Below are positions 15,763 through 24,031 of a stretch of 33,680 nt of DNA, one piece after another. The notes beneath the pieces were generated by a model that did no database searches, was not told the DNA's origin, and saw only the letters and a list, made by a program, of their open reading frames with translations. How positions within the stretch are numbered: the first letter of the stretch is position 1; the number at the start of each line of letters is the position of its first letter. This stretch comes from DASVLX01 sp035552275 (GTDB taxonomy: Bacteria; Actinomycetota; Actinomycetes; Mycobacteriales; Pseudonocardiaceae). The position numbers and the translations under genes were made by a program. The stretch covers positions 1 to 33,680 of the forward strand of contig DASZLR010000162.1 in assembly GCA_035552275.1 (NCBI GenBank), written 5' to 3'.

Positions 15763-17915
15763 GCGCCACCCGTTTCGCTACTGCCCTGCTGCGCCGGATC
15801 TTCGTCCAACATGGCGCTCACCCCGGCTGCGACATCATTCGCCGAGGGATCATCGAAAAGCTGGCCCTGGATACGCCATTGGCTGGCGCCGCGCTCCTGG
15901 TCGGCACCGGCACCACCGCCGCCCATGCCACCCATGCCGCCCATCATCGGCATTCCACCGGACTGACTGGACTGACCGCCCGCGCCGCCAGCCTGCGCGG
16001 CGGGACTCGCACCGCCTGCCCCGGCACTCTGATCCTGGCCTGGCCAGTTCGGCGAGGCGCCCGAGTGGGCCGCGCTCGCGCCGCTCACCACGGCACCACC
16101 GCCCGCACCACCGCCGGCCATTCCACCACCCACTGCCGCACCGCCACCGCCGACAGCACCGCCGGTGACACCACCGCCGCCGCCCGCCCCGGCCGAACCT
16201 CCGTGGCCGAACGCGGAGCCCAAACCGGACGGTTGGCCGCCACCGACCGCACTACCGCCGCCACCGCCGAACGCGGACGCGGCGCCGGAATTGCCCGGTG
16301 TCGTGCCGGGGGCCGGTGTGCCGGCGGGATCGATTTGGTAGGTCTGGGCGTGGCCGGACGGATCGGTCAGCGTGACGTTGACCGGCCCCTGCGTTCCCGG
16401 CTGCTCCTGCACGTCGATCGTGTGCTGGCCATTGTGGATCACCGCGTGGCCGGACGCGTCGGCGGTGACGTGCTGTACGTTCTGGCCGGCCACCGGCTGC
16501 GCGCCCGGCTGACCGGCGCCACCCCCGGTCGGATCACTGCCCGGCGCAGTGGCACCCGGAGCGCCGCCGCCCTGGCCGAGATTGACATCGTAGGACGTCG
16601 ACTTTCCAGAGCCATCGGTGTCGGTGATCTTGACATCCTGGCCGGCCGAACCTGAGACGGTCGTTGAACTGCCGTCGCTGTTCTTGATGGTGACCGACTC
16701 GGGCGGGCCCGACGTCGTCAGCGGCATACCCGGCATGGCCGGTGTCGCGGCCGGCGTGGGCATTCCGGGCGTCGCGGTCGCGGTGCCACCACCGCCGGAC
16801 GCGCCGAAGTTCGTCAACGGCGGCGGGGTGAAGCTGGCCGCTGCCGTACCGCCGCCGGCGCCCGCGCTGCCACCACCACGACCACCACCACCGGTGTAGC
16901 CGCCACCGCCACCTGTCGTGCTGCCGGGGCCACCGGGACTGGTGCCCGGAGCAGCCGGCGGGGCGCCGCTGACGGAGAGTCCGCCGAACGGATCGGTATT
17001 GATAGCCGAACCCTGACCGACCGCGTTCTGCAGTTCCTGCAACTGCCCGCTGACCTGCTGCACGGTCGTGGTGATCGCCTGTCGGAAAGCGGTCACCGAC
17101 CCGACGTAGTTATGTGCGAAGTCGTTCAGATAGTTGATGACGTCGTTTGTGTAATCTTTGGGGTAACTGTCGATATGATCATGAGTGTACATACTATTGC
17201 CAGCGGCCTGAAGTTGCTGCACCGACTGATTTTCCTTGCTCATGATGTCGTACAGCCGGTCGATAGCGCGGGACCAGTCGCCGACGTTGAGTTGGTCTTC
17301 GGTGCCGTAGAAGCCCATCATGCGCTGACCCGGCCCCTTGGCGCCGAAGTCGGCGAGGGTGGTCACCTGCGGGCGGGCGTTCTGCCAGAAAGCGTTCACC
17401 GCAGCGGACATCGCCGTCGCGGAATCGCCATAGTTCTTGGCTTTGTTGCTCAAGTCGGTGAACCGTTCCGTGGCCGCCTGACCGGCTCGGTCGGACCAGA
17501 CATTGGAGACGTTCCGGCTCATGGAGCTGCCTTCGCCACTCAGCTCGTTCGCCGCCGACGCCAGGTTCGACTGCCGTTCGGCCGCGCCGAAAATGTTGCC
17601 GAAATTGATGCCGTAGAGCGTCTTCAGCTGGTTGTTCTCCTCATCACCGGCACCCATTGGTGGCGGCGCTCCCTGGAGATCGGGCGCGGCACAGGGATGC
17701 TTGAGCCATTTGCAGTAGAGATAGCCGAGATGGCCGCTCCCTGAGCCGGCGTCCGAACCGCTGAGGCGATCCAGGTAATCGTGCAGGCCGTTGAGAATGT
17801 TCTGCCCGGTGTCATTGGCATTGACATTCACCGGCTGAGCCGTAATCGGCGCCGTGATGTCACTCCCGAGCGGAGCGGGCGGCGCCTGGTTTCCCGGCGG
17901 CGGAGTCGGTGCCAT
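15759..17915 (-). CDS. Gly-rich WXG-like ESX substrate candidate (718 aa)
   Basis: The N-terminal third (about 90-310) is all-helical and resembles PPE/EspB-type ESX substrates: a WSD at residues 140-142 replaces the WXG turn (NVWSDRAGQAATERF), followed by long helices. The middle (about 325-560) is Gly/Pro-rich with two short beta-type repeats (ESVTIKNSDGSSTTV; HAVIHNGQHTIDV), and the C-terminal part is very Gly-rich (MMGGMGGMGGGG) before an acidic tail with WRIQGQLFDD. Only two Cys occur, at 68 and 75. No signal peptide, consistent with type VII export. It starts 3 bp after the EspC-like gene with GAGGG upstream of the ATG. The position matches Rv3439c (Ala/Pro-rich, next to Rv3440c and glmM), from memory. 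Confidence 0.75.
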   Translation of the reverse strand: MAPTPPPGNQAPPAPLGSDITAPITAQPVNVNANDTGQNILNGLHDYLDRLSGSDAGSGSGHLGYLYCKWLKHPCAAPDLQGAPPPMGAGDEENNQLKTLYGINFGNIFGAAERQSNLASAANELSGEGSSMSRNVSNVWSDRAGQAATERFTDLSNKAKNYGDSATAMSAAVNAFWQNARPQVTTLADFGAKGPGQRMMGFYGTEDQLNVGDWSRAIDRLYDIMSKENQSVQQLQAAGNSMYTHDHIDSYPKDYTNDVINYLNDFAHNYVGSVTAFRQAITTTVQQVSGQLQELQNAVGQGSAINTDPFGGLSVSGAPPAAPGTSPGGPGSTTGGGGGYTGGGGRGGGSAGAGGGTAAASFTPPPLTNFGASGGGGTATATPGMPTPAATPAMPGMPLTTSGPPESVTIKNSDGSSTTVSGSAGQDVKITDTDGSGKSTSYDVNLGQGGGAPGATAPGSDPTGGGAGQPGAQPVAGQNVQHVTADASGHAVIHNGQHTIDVQEQPGTQGPVNVTLTDPSGHAQTYQIDPAGTPAPGTTPGNSGAASAFGGGGGSAVGGGQPSGLGSAFGHGGSAGAGGGGGVTGGAVGGGGAAVGGGMAGGGAGGGAVVSGASAAHSGASPNWPGQDQSAGAGGASPAAQAGGAGGQSSQSGGMPMMGGMGGMGGGGAGADQERGASQWRIQGQLFDDPSANDVAAGVSAMLDEDPAQQGSSETGGA

Positions 17916-17918
17916 CGG

Positions 17919-18245
17919 TCACGCCCTCTTTCCGGCGTTGGTGATGCCCCAACCGGCATCCTCGTCAGTGACCTTGGTGGCCTTCGCGGACGCGATCATG
18001 TTGGTGTTGGCCTGGTTCAGAAAGTCGACGGCCGTGCCGATTGACTTGGCGAGCGCGTCAATGGCGCCGAGAACGGCAGCTCCCGCCGCTTGACCACCGG
18101 TCAGCGTGCCGAACTGGTCCTCGCTCAGGCCCCCATGATCGGCCGCATAACTGGCCATCGTGTTCACCGCACCGGCCAGGTCGTGGACGTTGCCGGCCAA
18201 CGCATTGACCTGGTCAACCTGCATGTTGATGCCATTGCCGGGCAT
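17919..18245 (-). CDS. EspC-like type VII secretion target (108 aa)
   Basis: About 100 residues of helical, Ala/Gly-rich sequence with the pattern of the ESX-1 EspC family (PF10824): a short N-terminus, VNALAGNVHDLAGAVNTMASYA, a central GG turn (LTGGQAAG) and a second helix (IDALAKSIGTAVDFLNQANTNM), ending in an acidic segment (TDEDAG). Family members are co-secreted with or next to EspA/PPE-like partners. ATG 18245 has GAGGGGG five bases upstream. It is the first gene of a compact three-gene operon whose second gene encodes the WXG-like Gly-rich protein. By position it corresponds to Rv3440c (103 aa) next to glmM, from memory. Confidence 0.75.
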   Translation of the reverse strand: MPGNGINMQVDQVNALAGNVHDLAGAVNTMASYAADHGGLSEDQFGTLTGGQAAGAAVLGAIDALAKSIGTAVDFLNQANTNMIASAKATKVTDEDAGWGITNAGKRA

Positions 18246-18373
18246 TGATCCCCCTCGCGCTCACGGACTTCCTCGGTCAGCCACTGGGACGCTGCCGATC
18301 GCAGTCAGGTTCCCAGAAATGATGACACAACGAAGCCGTCGGACACGCGGATTCGGACAGACCGGCCAACCGG

Positions 18374-19705
18374 TCAGCAGGCGGCGACGACCCCGGCCAG
18401 ATACGAGGCCGCACCCTCGGCCTGCTCGTGGGTGGGCGCCTCGACCATCACCCGGACGAGTTGCTCGGTGCCGGACGGCCGGAGCAGCACCCGGCCGGTG
18501 CCGCCGAGCTGGGTCTCTACCTCGGCTACGGCCTCCTTGACGTCAACCGAGCAGGCGACACTGGCCTTGTCCGCCACCGGGACGTTGACCAACACCTGCG
18601 GCAGCCGGTGCAGCACCCCGGCCAGTTCGGCCAGCGATGCCGACGTGCTGGCCATCCGGGACATCAGCCGCAGCGCGGTCAGCAGCCCGTCGCCGGTGGT
18701 CGCGTACGCGGGCAGCACCACGTGCCCGGACTGCTCGCCGCCCAACGAATAACCGCCGGCCCGCAACTCTTCGAGCACATATCGGTCGCCGACCGCGGTG
18801 GTCAGGACCCGCACGCCCTGGTCGCGCATGGCCAGGTGCAGGCCCAGATTGCTCATCACCGTGGTGACCAGGGTGTCCGCCACCAGGGTGCCGGCATCGC
18901 GCATGGCCAACGCCAGGATCGCCATGATCTGGTCGCCGTCGACCACGTTGCCGCCGGCGTCCACGGCCAGGCACCGGTCGGCGTCGCCGTCGTGCGCGAT
19001 GCCCAGGTCGGCGCCGTGCTCGACCACCGCCGCGCCCAGTCCGTCGACATGCGTGGACCCACAGCCGGCGTTGATGTTGAGACCGTCCGGCGCGGCGTGG
19101 ACGGCGAACACCTCGGCCCCGGCCCGCCGGTACGCCTCGGGCGCGGCCCAGGACGCCGCGCCGTTCGCGCAGTCGACCACCACCCGCAACCCGGCCAGCG
19201 GCTCGGGCGTGCCGTCCAGCAGATGCCGCACGTAGCGCGGCTGCGCGTCCGGGATGTCCCGCACCCGCCCGATCGCCGCGCCGGTCGGGCGAGTCACCGA
19301 CGCGGTCAGGCCGGCCTCGATCTCGTCCTCCACGGCGTCGGGCAGCTTGTGCCCGCCAGCCGCGAACAGCTTGATGCCGTTGTCCGGCATGGGATTGTGC
19401 GACGCGGAGATCATCACACCGAGATCGGCGTCCAGCGCGCCGACCAGGTGCGCCACCGCCGGAGTCGGCAGCACGCCGACCCGCAGCACGTCGGCGCCGG
19501 CCGAGGTGAGCCCGGCGACCACGGCGGCCTCCAGCATCTCACCGCTGGCGCGCGGATCGCGGCCGACCACCGCGACCTGCCGGTGCGAGCGGTCGTGCGC
19601 GGTGAACACCCTGGCCGCCGACGCCGCGACCGACAGGGCCAAGTCCGCGGTCAGCTCGGCGTTGGCCAGACCACGGACTCCATCGGTGCCGAACAGGCGA
19701 GCCAT
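18374..19705 (-). CDS. glmM: Phosphoglucosamine mutase
   Basis: 443 aa. Interconverts glucosamine-6-phosphate and glucosamine-1-phosphate for UDP-GlcNAc synthesis. It has the N-terminal signature RLFGTDGVRG, the active-site phosphoserine at Ser102 in ISASHNPMPDNG, the metal loop DGDADR, the sugar-binding GGEQSGH and the phosphate-binding RPSGTEQLVRV near the C-terminus. ATG 19705 has GAGGAGG about 10 bases upstream. It follows rplM-rpsI after a strong hairpin, as in mycobacteria, so it probably has its own promoter or is reached by readthrough. Confidence 0.97.
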   Translation of the reverse strand: MARLFGTDGVRGLANAELTADLALSVAASAARVFTAHDRSHRQVAVVGRDPRASGEMLEAAVVAGLTSAGADVLRVGVLPTPAVAHLVGALDADLGVMISASHNPMPDNGIKLFAAGGHKLPDAVEDEIEAGLTASVTRPTGAAIGRVRDIPDAQPRYVRHLLDGTPEPLAGLRVVVDCANGAASWAAPEAYRRAGAEVFAVHAAPDGLNINAGCGSTHVDGLGAAVVEHGADLGIAHDGDADRCLAVDAGGNVVDGDQIMAILALAMRDAGTLVADTLVTTVMSNLGLHLAMRDQGVRVLTTAVGDRYVLEELRAGGYSLGGEQSGHVVLPAYATTGDGLLTALRLMSRMASTSASLAELAGVLHRLPQVLVNVPVADKASVACSVDVKEAVAEVETQLGGTGRVLLRPSGTEQLVRVMVEAPTHEQAEGAASYLAGVVAAC

Positions 19706-19747
19706 CCGCGCGGACCTCCTCGTCGCGAGTACCTACCCCAGCAAATG

Positions 19748-19789
19748 CCACGGGAGCAGCCTCCGACAGTCGGATCGCTGCTCCCGTGG
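19748..19789 (-). terminator. Nested hairpin after rpsI
   Basis: A perfect 12-bp stem, CCACGGGAGCAG (19748-19759) with CTGCTCCCGTGG (19778-19789), whose loop contains a second stem TCCGA-CAG-TCGGA (19762-19774). It lies 74 bp beyond the rpsI stop and before glmM. There is no long U tract, as is usual for high-GC actinobacteria. The likely role is termination of rplM-rpsI or control of readthrough into glmM. Confidence 0.65.
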
Positions 19790-19862
19790 ATTCTGTTAGT
19801 GCTCTCGTCTCAGCGCAAGATCATCAGGTCAAGATCATCGACCCGAGATCGCTGCGACAAGA

Positions 19863-20456
19863 TCAACGCTTCGAGTACTGCGGCGCCTTGCGGGCCTTCT
19901 TCAGACCGTACTTCTTCCGCTCCTTGACCCGCGGGTCCCGAGTCAGGAAGCCGGCCTTCTTCAGCGGCGGGCGGTCATCGAGGTCGACCTCGATCAGCGC
20001 GCGGGCGATGGCCAGCCGCAGCGCGCCGGCCTGGCCGGTGATGCCGCCGCCGTGCAGGTTGGCGAACACGTCGAAGGACTCGGTCCGCTCGACGGTGACC
20101 AGCGGCTCCTTGATCAGCTGCTGGTGCACCTTGTTCGGGAAGTACTCCTCCAGCGAGCGGCCGTTCAGCTTGAACTTGCCACTGCCGGGCATCAGCCGAA
20201 CGCGGACCACGGCCTCCTTGCGGCGGCCCACGGTCTGCACCGGACGGTCCAGTACCACCGGCCGGCTGACCACCGGCGCGGGCTCGGACGTCTCGGTCTC
20301 GGCGGCCGGCGTTTCAGCGGCCGGCGTCTCGGCGGCGGGAGTCTCGGCGGGCGTTTCAGCGGGCGTCTCGACCGGGGTCTCGGTCGCCACGTCGGCGCTC
20401 TCGGCGTCCGGAGTGGTCACGTCGTGCTCCTCGTGGATGTTGTCGGGGCTGCTCAC
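19863..20456 (-). CDS. rpsI: Ribosomal protein uS9 with long acidic N-terminal extension
   Basis: The C-terminal 130 residues are canonical uS9 (QTVGRRKEAVVRVRLMPGSG, SLEEYFPNK, HGGGITGQAGALRLAIARAL, LTRDPRVKERKKYGLKKARK, ending QYSKR). The first 65 are an acidic, repetitive extension built from ETPAE/AAETP units; actinobacterial uS9 often has a shorter version. Two starts are possible: GTG 20456, overlapping the rplM stop in GTGA (197 aa), and GTG 20420, twelve codons in, which has GAGGAG six bases upstream. The first implies coupling to rplM; the second has the better ribosome binding site. Confidence 0.97.
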   Translation of the reverse strand: MSSPDNIHEEHDVTTPDAESADVATETPVETPAETPAETPAAETPAAETPAAETETSEPAPVVSRPVVLDRPVQTVGRRKEAVVRVRLMPGSGKFKLNGRSLEEYFPNKVHQQLIKEPLVTVERTESFDVFANLHGGGITGQAGALRLAIARALIEVDLDDRPPLKKAGFLTRDPRVKERKKYGLKKARKAPQYSKR

Positions 20457-20905
20457 CGGGTCGCCTTGCTCCTCGGGTCAACCTCGAACGCCTGCGGCTG
20501 CTGCGCGGCGTGCGGGTGGTCGGGGCCGGCGTACACCTTCAGCTTGCTGCCCATCGCCCGGCCGAGCTTGTTCTTCGGCAGCATGCCCTTGATCGTCTTC
20601 TCCACCAGCCGCTCGGGCCGCTTGTCCAGCAGCTCGCCGAACGACTGCTTGCGCAAGCCGCCGGGGTAGCCGCTGTGCCGGTACGCGAACGCCTGCTCAC
20701 GCTTGTTGCCGGTCAGCACAACCTTGTCGGCGTTGACGATGATGACGAAATCGCCGGTGTCGACGTGCGGAGCGTAGGTGGGCTTGTGCTTGCCGCGCAG
20801 CAGCGTGGCGACCTGGGTGGCGAGCCGACCGAGCACCACATCCTGGGCGTCGATCACATGCCAGGCTCGGGTCACCTCGCCGGCCTTCGGACTGTACGTG
20901 CGCAC
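20453..20905 (-). CDS. rplM: Ribosomal protein uL13
   Basis: 150 aa with the uL13 signatures WHVIDAQDVVLGRLAT, LLRGKHKPTYAP, GDFVIIVNADKV, YRHSGYPGG, IKGMLPKNKLGR and LKVYAGPDHPHAAQQP. A large-subunit protein, also known in some bacteria to regulate its own operon. The start is GTG 20905 with GAGG about seven bases upstream. It forms the standard two-gene operon with rpsI through a 4-bp overlap. Confidence 0.97.
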   Translation of the reverse strand: MRTYSPKAGEVTRAWHVIDAQDVVLGRLATQVATLLRGKHKPTYAPHVDTGDFVIIVNADKVVLTGNKREQAFAYRHSGYPGGLRKQSFGELLDKRPERLVEKTIKGMLPKNKLGRAMGSKLKVYAGPDHPHAAQQPQAFEVDPRSKATR

Positions 20906-21005
20906 GTCTCTACCTCGTCGTCACTTGCGTCTGGGGGTGTCATCGCGGCGGCCGGGCGCATGCTCTCGGCTCACGCCGCACAGGGCTTTCGGACAACAAC
21001 GAAAG

Positions 21006-21035
21006 AGGATACCGGTCGTCATCGACAGGGGTCAC
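21006..21035 (-). promoter_or_regulatory. Candidate rplM-rpsI promoter
   Basis: On the minus strand, GTGACC (21030-21035) and TATCCT (21006-21011) are separated by 18 bp, close to the actinobacterial TTGACc...TAnnnT pattern for the principal sigma factor. It lies about 100 bp before the rplM start and just past the esx terminator, leaving room for a leader. Confidence 0.45.
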
Positions 21036-21054
21036 AACGCCCCCTCGCAAGCGC

Positions 21055-21083
21055 GAACCCCGGGGCGGTTGGCCCCGGGGTTC
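21055..21083 (-). terminator. Rho-independent-type hairpin after the esx pair
   Basis: A perfect 12-bp GC stem, GAACCCCGGGGC (21055-21066) with GCCCCGGGGTTC (21072-21083), and a 5-base loop. It begins 20 bp after the stop of the last WXG100 gene and separates the esx pair from the ribosomal protein operon. No U tract follows, as is common in this group. Confidence 0.75.
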
Positions 21084-21102
21084 ACGCCTGGCGTGCTGGT
21101 GC

Positions 21103-21396
21103 TCAGCCCCACAGGCCGGCGTTCTTGCTCTCCGTCTGCGAGTACTGGTCGGACGCGGTGTGCACCGCGACACCGATCTTGTTCAGCGTCTGCTGCAGGT
21201 CGTCGGCCGCCTGGAACCACTTCTGCTTGGTCTGCTGGTAGCCGGCGCTCGCCGAGCCCTCCCACAGCTGGTCCAGGTTGCTGATCTGCTGACGCAGGTC
21301 AGCCAGCTCGCTCTCGATCTTGCTGGACTGGCTGGTGATCTGCTCCGCGAGCGCGGTCACCTGGCCGAAATCAACCTTGGTAAGGTCGCCTGCCAT
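21103..21396 (-). CDS. WXG100 family protein, second of the esx pair (97 aa)
   Basis: Helix-turn-helix hairpin of ESAT-6/CFP-10 type: WEG at residues 45-47, flanking amphipathic helices, and a C-terminal YSQTE (Tyr85 to Glu89) that fits the YxxxD/E export motif. Such proteins pair with a partner WXG100 protein and are exported by the EccC motor. ATG 21396 has GAGGG five bases upstream. By position it corresponds to one member of the esxT/esxU pair of ESX-4; I cannot assign which. A strong hairpin follows. Confidence 0.92.
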   Translation of the reverse strand: MAGDLTKVDFGQVTALAEQITSQSSKIESELADLRQQISNLDQLWEGSASAGYQQTKQKWFQAADDLQQTLNKIGVAVHTASDQYSQTESKNAGLWG

Positions 21397-21469
21397 TTCT
21401 TCCCTCTTTCACTAAGTCTGTTGTGGATAGTGATGAAGAACTGATCGCCAAACCGGAAATTCCGGTAGG

Positions 21470-21781
21470 TCAGCCACCCAGCGCCTGAGTGATGGAGCTC
21501 AGCGACTGCTGCGCCTCCTGCTCCTGCTGGCGGTAGTTCGTGGCCGAACCGCTGACCGCCTCGGAAATCTGCTGCAGCGAGTCGTTGAGGTTCTTGGCGT
21601 CGGTGTTGAAGTGGTTCATCAGGGTCTGGAACGCGGCAGCGGCCTCGCCCACCCAGGCGCCCTGGATCTGCTCCACCTCGTTGGCCAGCTGCGACAGGTT
21701 GCTCTGCAGCTGCTGGTTGCTGTTCTCCATCTGCTGCGCGGCCTTGACGAGCTCGTCGGCGCCAGTCTGGAATCCTGCCAT
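21470..21781 (-). CDS. WXG100 family protein, first of the esx pair (103 aa)
   Basis: WVG at residues 43-45 in the turn between two long Gln-rich helices (QQMENSNQQLQSNLSQLANE and later helix), and YRQQE (Tyr83 to Glu87) fitting the YxxxD/E motif. Together with the gene 73 bp downstream it would form the heterodimeric substrate of the adjacent ESX-4-like system. The frame is open further upstream, but ATG 21781 is supported by AAGGGG about 9 bases before it and by family length. The roughly 230-bp gap upstream to the Hsp70-like gene is the likely promoter region. Both partners carrying a YxxxE motif is worth noting, since often only one does. Confidence 0.92.
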   Translation of the reverse strand: MAGFQTGADELVKAAQQMENSNQQLQSNLSQLANEVEQIQGAWVGEAAAAFQTLMNHFNTDAKNLNDSLQQISEAVSGSATNYRQQEQEAQQSLSSITQALGG

Positions 21782-22009
21782 CTGACTAATCCCCTTAGCT
21801 TCGGTCGGGTTGCCGTACGGTCCTGCTTGCTTCGTACGCCCCTTGCGACGAACACCCTCCCATGGTCGGTTCCATCCTGTCGCGTTTTTCTGCCAAGTCG
21901 TTGCGTGCGTAAACGTTAACGACTGGAAATAGTCAGCGTCGCGCGATTCGCTTGTGCGAAAAGCCCTTGTCATCGTCCGTCATCGTCACCCGAACGAGTG
22001 AAGACGGCC

Positions 22010-24010
22010 TCAGCCGGTCCCTCGAATGGCTGTGCCACTGACCACCTGCTGGCACGCGCTGTCAATGTTGCTCTTGGTGCCCGGCGGGTACTGACAGCCG
22101 ACGCTGACCTGGATCTTGCCCTGGAACAGGACGTACCAGTCGACCACGAAGCCGTTGCCGGCGAGCTGGTACGCCACGACCGTCCGGCCGGCGTACCGGG
22201 CGCTGGCGTCGAACCCCTGCCCGCCCGCGCCCTGGACCTTCTTCCGCAGGTCGTCGACGGTCACCGACCGGTTCGCGGTGGCGTCGTTGTCGAGCAGGAA
22301 CTCCTCGACGTAGATCTCGTCATAGCTGGACGGCGCGTTCTGCGGCGTGATGCCGGTGCCCCGGTTGCTCGGGTCGCTGCCGGCCTGCGACCAACCGTCC
22401 GGCAGCGGGAACCGGTAGTCGTACTGGGCCAGGTATGCCGGCGCGCTGGTCGGCGCCGGGGTCGGCGCCGGACCGGGGGTGGCCGACTTGCCCACGCCGG
22501 GCTGGCTGATCGTCACGAACAGGATCACCGCCGCGACCACCACCAGCACCCCGCCGGACACCAGCCACACGCTGGTCCGGCGGCGAGCCGGCGGGCGGGC
22601 GGCCGGTGTCGTGTTCGGTTTGGGGGCGACCGGGATGCGCTGGGTCACCTCGTTCTGGCCGCCCGGCGCGAAGGACGGGGCCGCGCCGTTGCGGGGCGGC
22701 GGGGGCGGCGTGCGCGGCAGGGGCGGCGCCGGCGGAGCCATCGCGCCCGACGGGTAGCCCGGTGGCCGGCCGGCGGAGGGCGCGGCGAATCCGGGTCTGA
22801 CGCCGGGGTTGCGGCCCACGGTGGCCGCCTGAGCCATGGGAGGCACGGATCCCGGTAGGGCGCCCGGTAGCGAGCCGGGAACCGGCGGCCGGGTGCCGTT
22901 GTGTCCGGCGACCGGGCCGCCCGTCCGTCGCTGGTGGGGCATCATGGCGCGGAGCGCGCCCCGCGCCACCACCGTTTCCGGCTGGTCCAGGGTGGTGGGG
23001 ATGATCCCGGTGCATTCGGTGAGCAGCCGCGCGACCAGCGGAATCCGGCTGGATCCGCCGACCAGGAACAGCCCGGCGAGCTGAGTGGGCCGAAGCCCAG
23101 CCTCGGTCACCGCGTCCAGGGTCAGGGTGGCCGCCCGGCGCAACGGCTCGGCGATCAGCTTTTCCAGGTCGTCGCGGGTCACGTGCGCGTCGGCGAACGG
23201 CGGCGGCAGCGGGACGTCGGTGTAGGCGTGCCGGGACAGCGTCTCCTTGGCGCCGCGCACGTCCTGCCGGAGCACCCGGCGACGCCGCCGGTCGGTCATC
23301 TCCCGGCCTTCCATCAGCGCCCGCCACTGCTCCCGTTCGTCCTCGGGGATCTGCCGGCCGACGTGTTCCAACAACAGCTGGTCGATGTCGGCGCCGCCGA
23401 AATTCGGGTCGCCGTGGGTGGCCAGCACCCGGAACCCGGCCGGCGCGGCACTCTGGTCCCGGCGGACCACGCTCACATCCACGGTGCCGCCGCCCAGGTC
23501 CAGCACGGCCAGTGAAGCGGTTTCGGCGAGGTCGTGGCCGGCGGCATGGAACACGGCGGCGGCGACCGGCTCGGGCACCAGCGACACGGTGTTGGCCAGG
23601 CCGCTGGCGGCCTGGCGGAGCACCCGGGTGCGCAGCGCGCCCCAGTCAGCCGGATGGGTGAGCACCAGCAGGTCGACCGGAGCGTCGCCGGCGAACCGGC
23701 GGGCCTCGGTGACCGCCCGCGACAGCACCGACCGCACCACGTCCAGCACGTCGACCACGGTGTTGCCGAGCAGCAGCTGGCCTTCGTCGATCCGGCGCTT
23801 GGGGTGCGGCTCGTAGCGGGACGGGTCGATGGCGGCCTGCCGCTCGGCCTCCTGGCCGACGAAGACCAGGCCGTCGGCGGCCGCGTAGACCGCCGAGGGC
23901 ATCACCGGGCTGCCGCCGTCGACCATCACGACCTGCGGCTCCCGGCCGTCCACCGAGACCGCCACGCACGTGCTGGACGTGCCGAAGTCGACCGCGACGT
24001 GCAGGGTCAT
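22010..24010 (-). CDS. Hsp70-like ATPase fused to Rv3446c-type T7SS domain (666 aa)
   Basis: Residues 1-355 are an actin/Hsp70 ATPase: phosphate loop 1 VAVDFGTSST, phosphate loop 2 LDLGGGTVDVSVV, adenosine motif LVGGSSRIPLV. There is no DnaK substrate-binding domain. A Pro/Gly-rich linker (about 360-478) leads to one membrane helix (about 480-503, WLVSGGVLVVVAAVILFV), and the exported C-terminal 140 residues (YDYRFPLPDGW, a Cys pair near the end) resemble the type VII secretion-associated Rv3446c family (TIGR03931). ATP hydrolysis inside could be linked to a function outside. ATG 24010 has GGAGGA six bases upstream. It lies between eccC and the esx pair, the place of Rv3446c in ESX-4. Confidence 0.85.
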   Translation of the reverse strand: MTLHVAVDFGTSSTCVAVSVDGREPQVVMVDGGSPVMPSAVYAAADGLVFVGQEAERQAAIDPSRYEPHPKRRIDEGQLLLGNTVVDVLDVVRSVLSRAVTEARRFAGDAPVDLLVLTHPADWGALRTRVLRQAASGLANTVSLVPEPVAAAVFHAAGHDLAETASLAVLDLGGGTVDVSVVRRDQSAAPAGFRVLATHGDPNFGGADIDQLLLEHVGRQIPEDEREQWRALMEGREMTDRRRRRVLRQDVRGAKETLSRHAYTDVPLPPPFADAHVTRDDLEKLIAEPLRRAATLTLDAVTEAGLRPTQLAGLFLVGGSSRIPLVARLLTECTGIIPTTLDQPETVVARGALRAMMPHQRRTGGPVAGHNGTRPPVPGSLPGALPGSVPPMAQAATVGRNPGVRPGFAAPSAGRPPGYPSGAMAPPAPPLPRTPPPPPRNGAAPSFAPGGQNEVTQRIPVAPKPNTTPAARPPARRRTSVWLVSGGVLVVVAAVILFVTISQPGVGKSATPGPAPTPAPTSAPAYLAQYDYRFPLPDGWSQAGSDPSNRGTGITPQNAPSSYDEIYVEEFLLDNDATANRSVTVDDLRKKVQGAGGQGFDASARYAGRTVVAYQLAGNGFVVDWYVLFQGKIQVSVGCQYPPGTKSNIDSACQQVVSGTAIRGTG

Positions 24011-24031
24011 CCGCGTCCTCCGGACATGGCG

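Noticed and set aside
16050..16300. Short repetitive GC-rich array resembling a repeat locus
   Set aside because: It is the coding sequence for the Gly-rich tail of the 718-aa protein; spacing is irregular and it is not a CRISPR.
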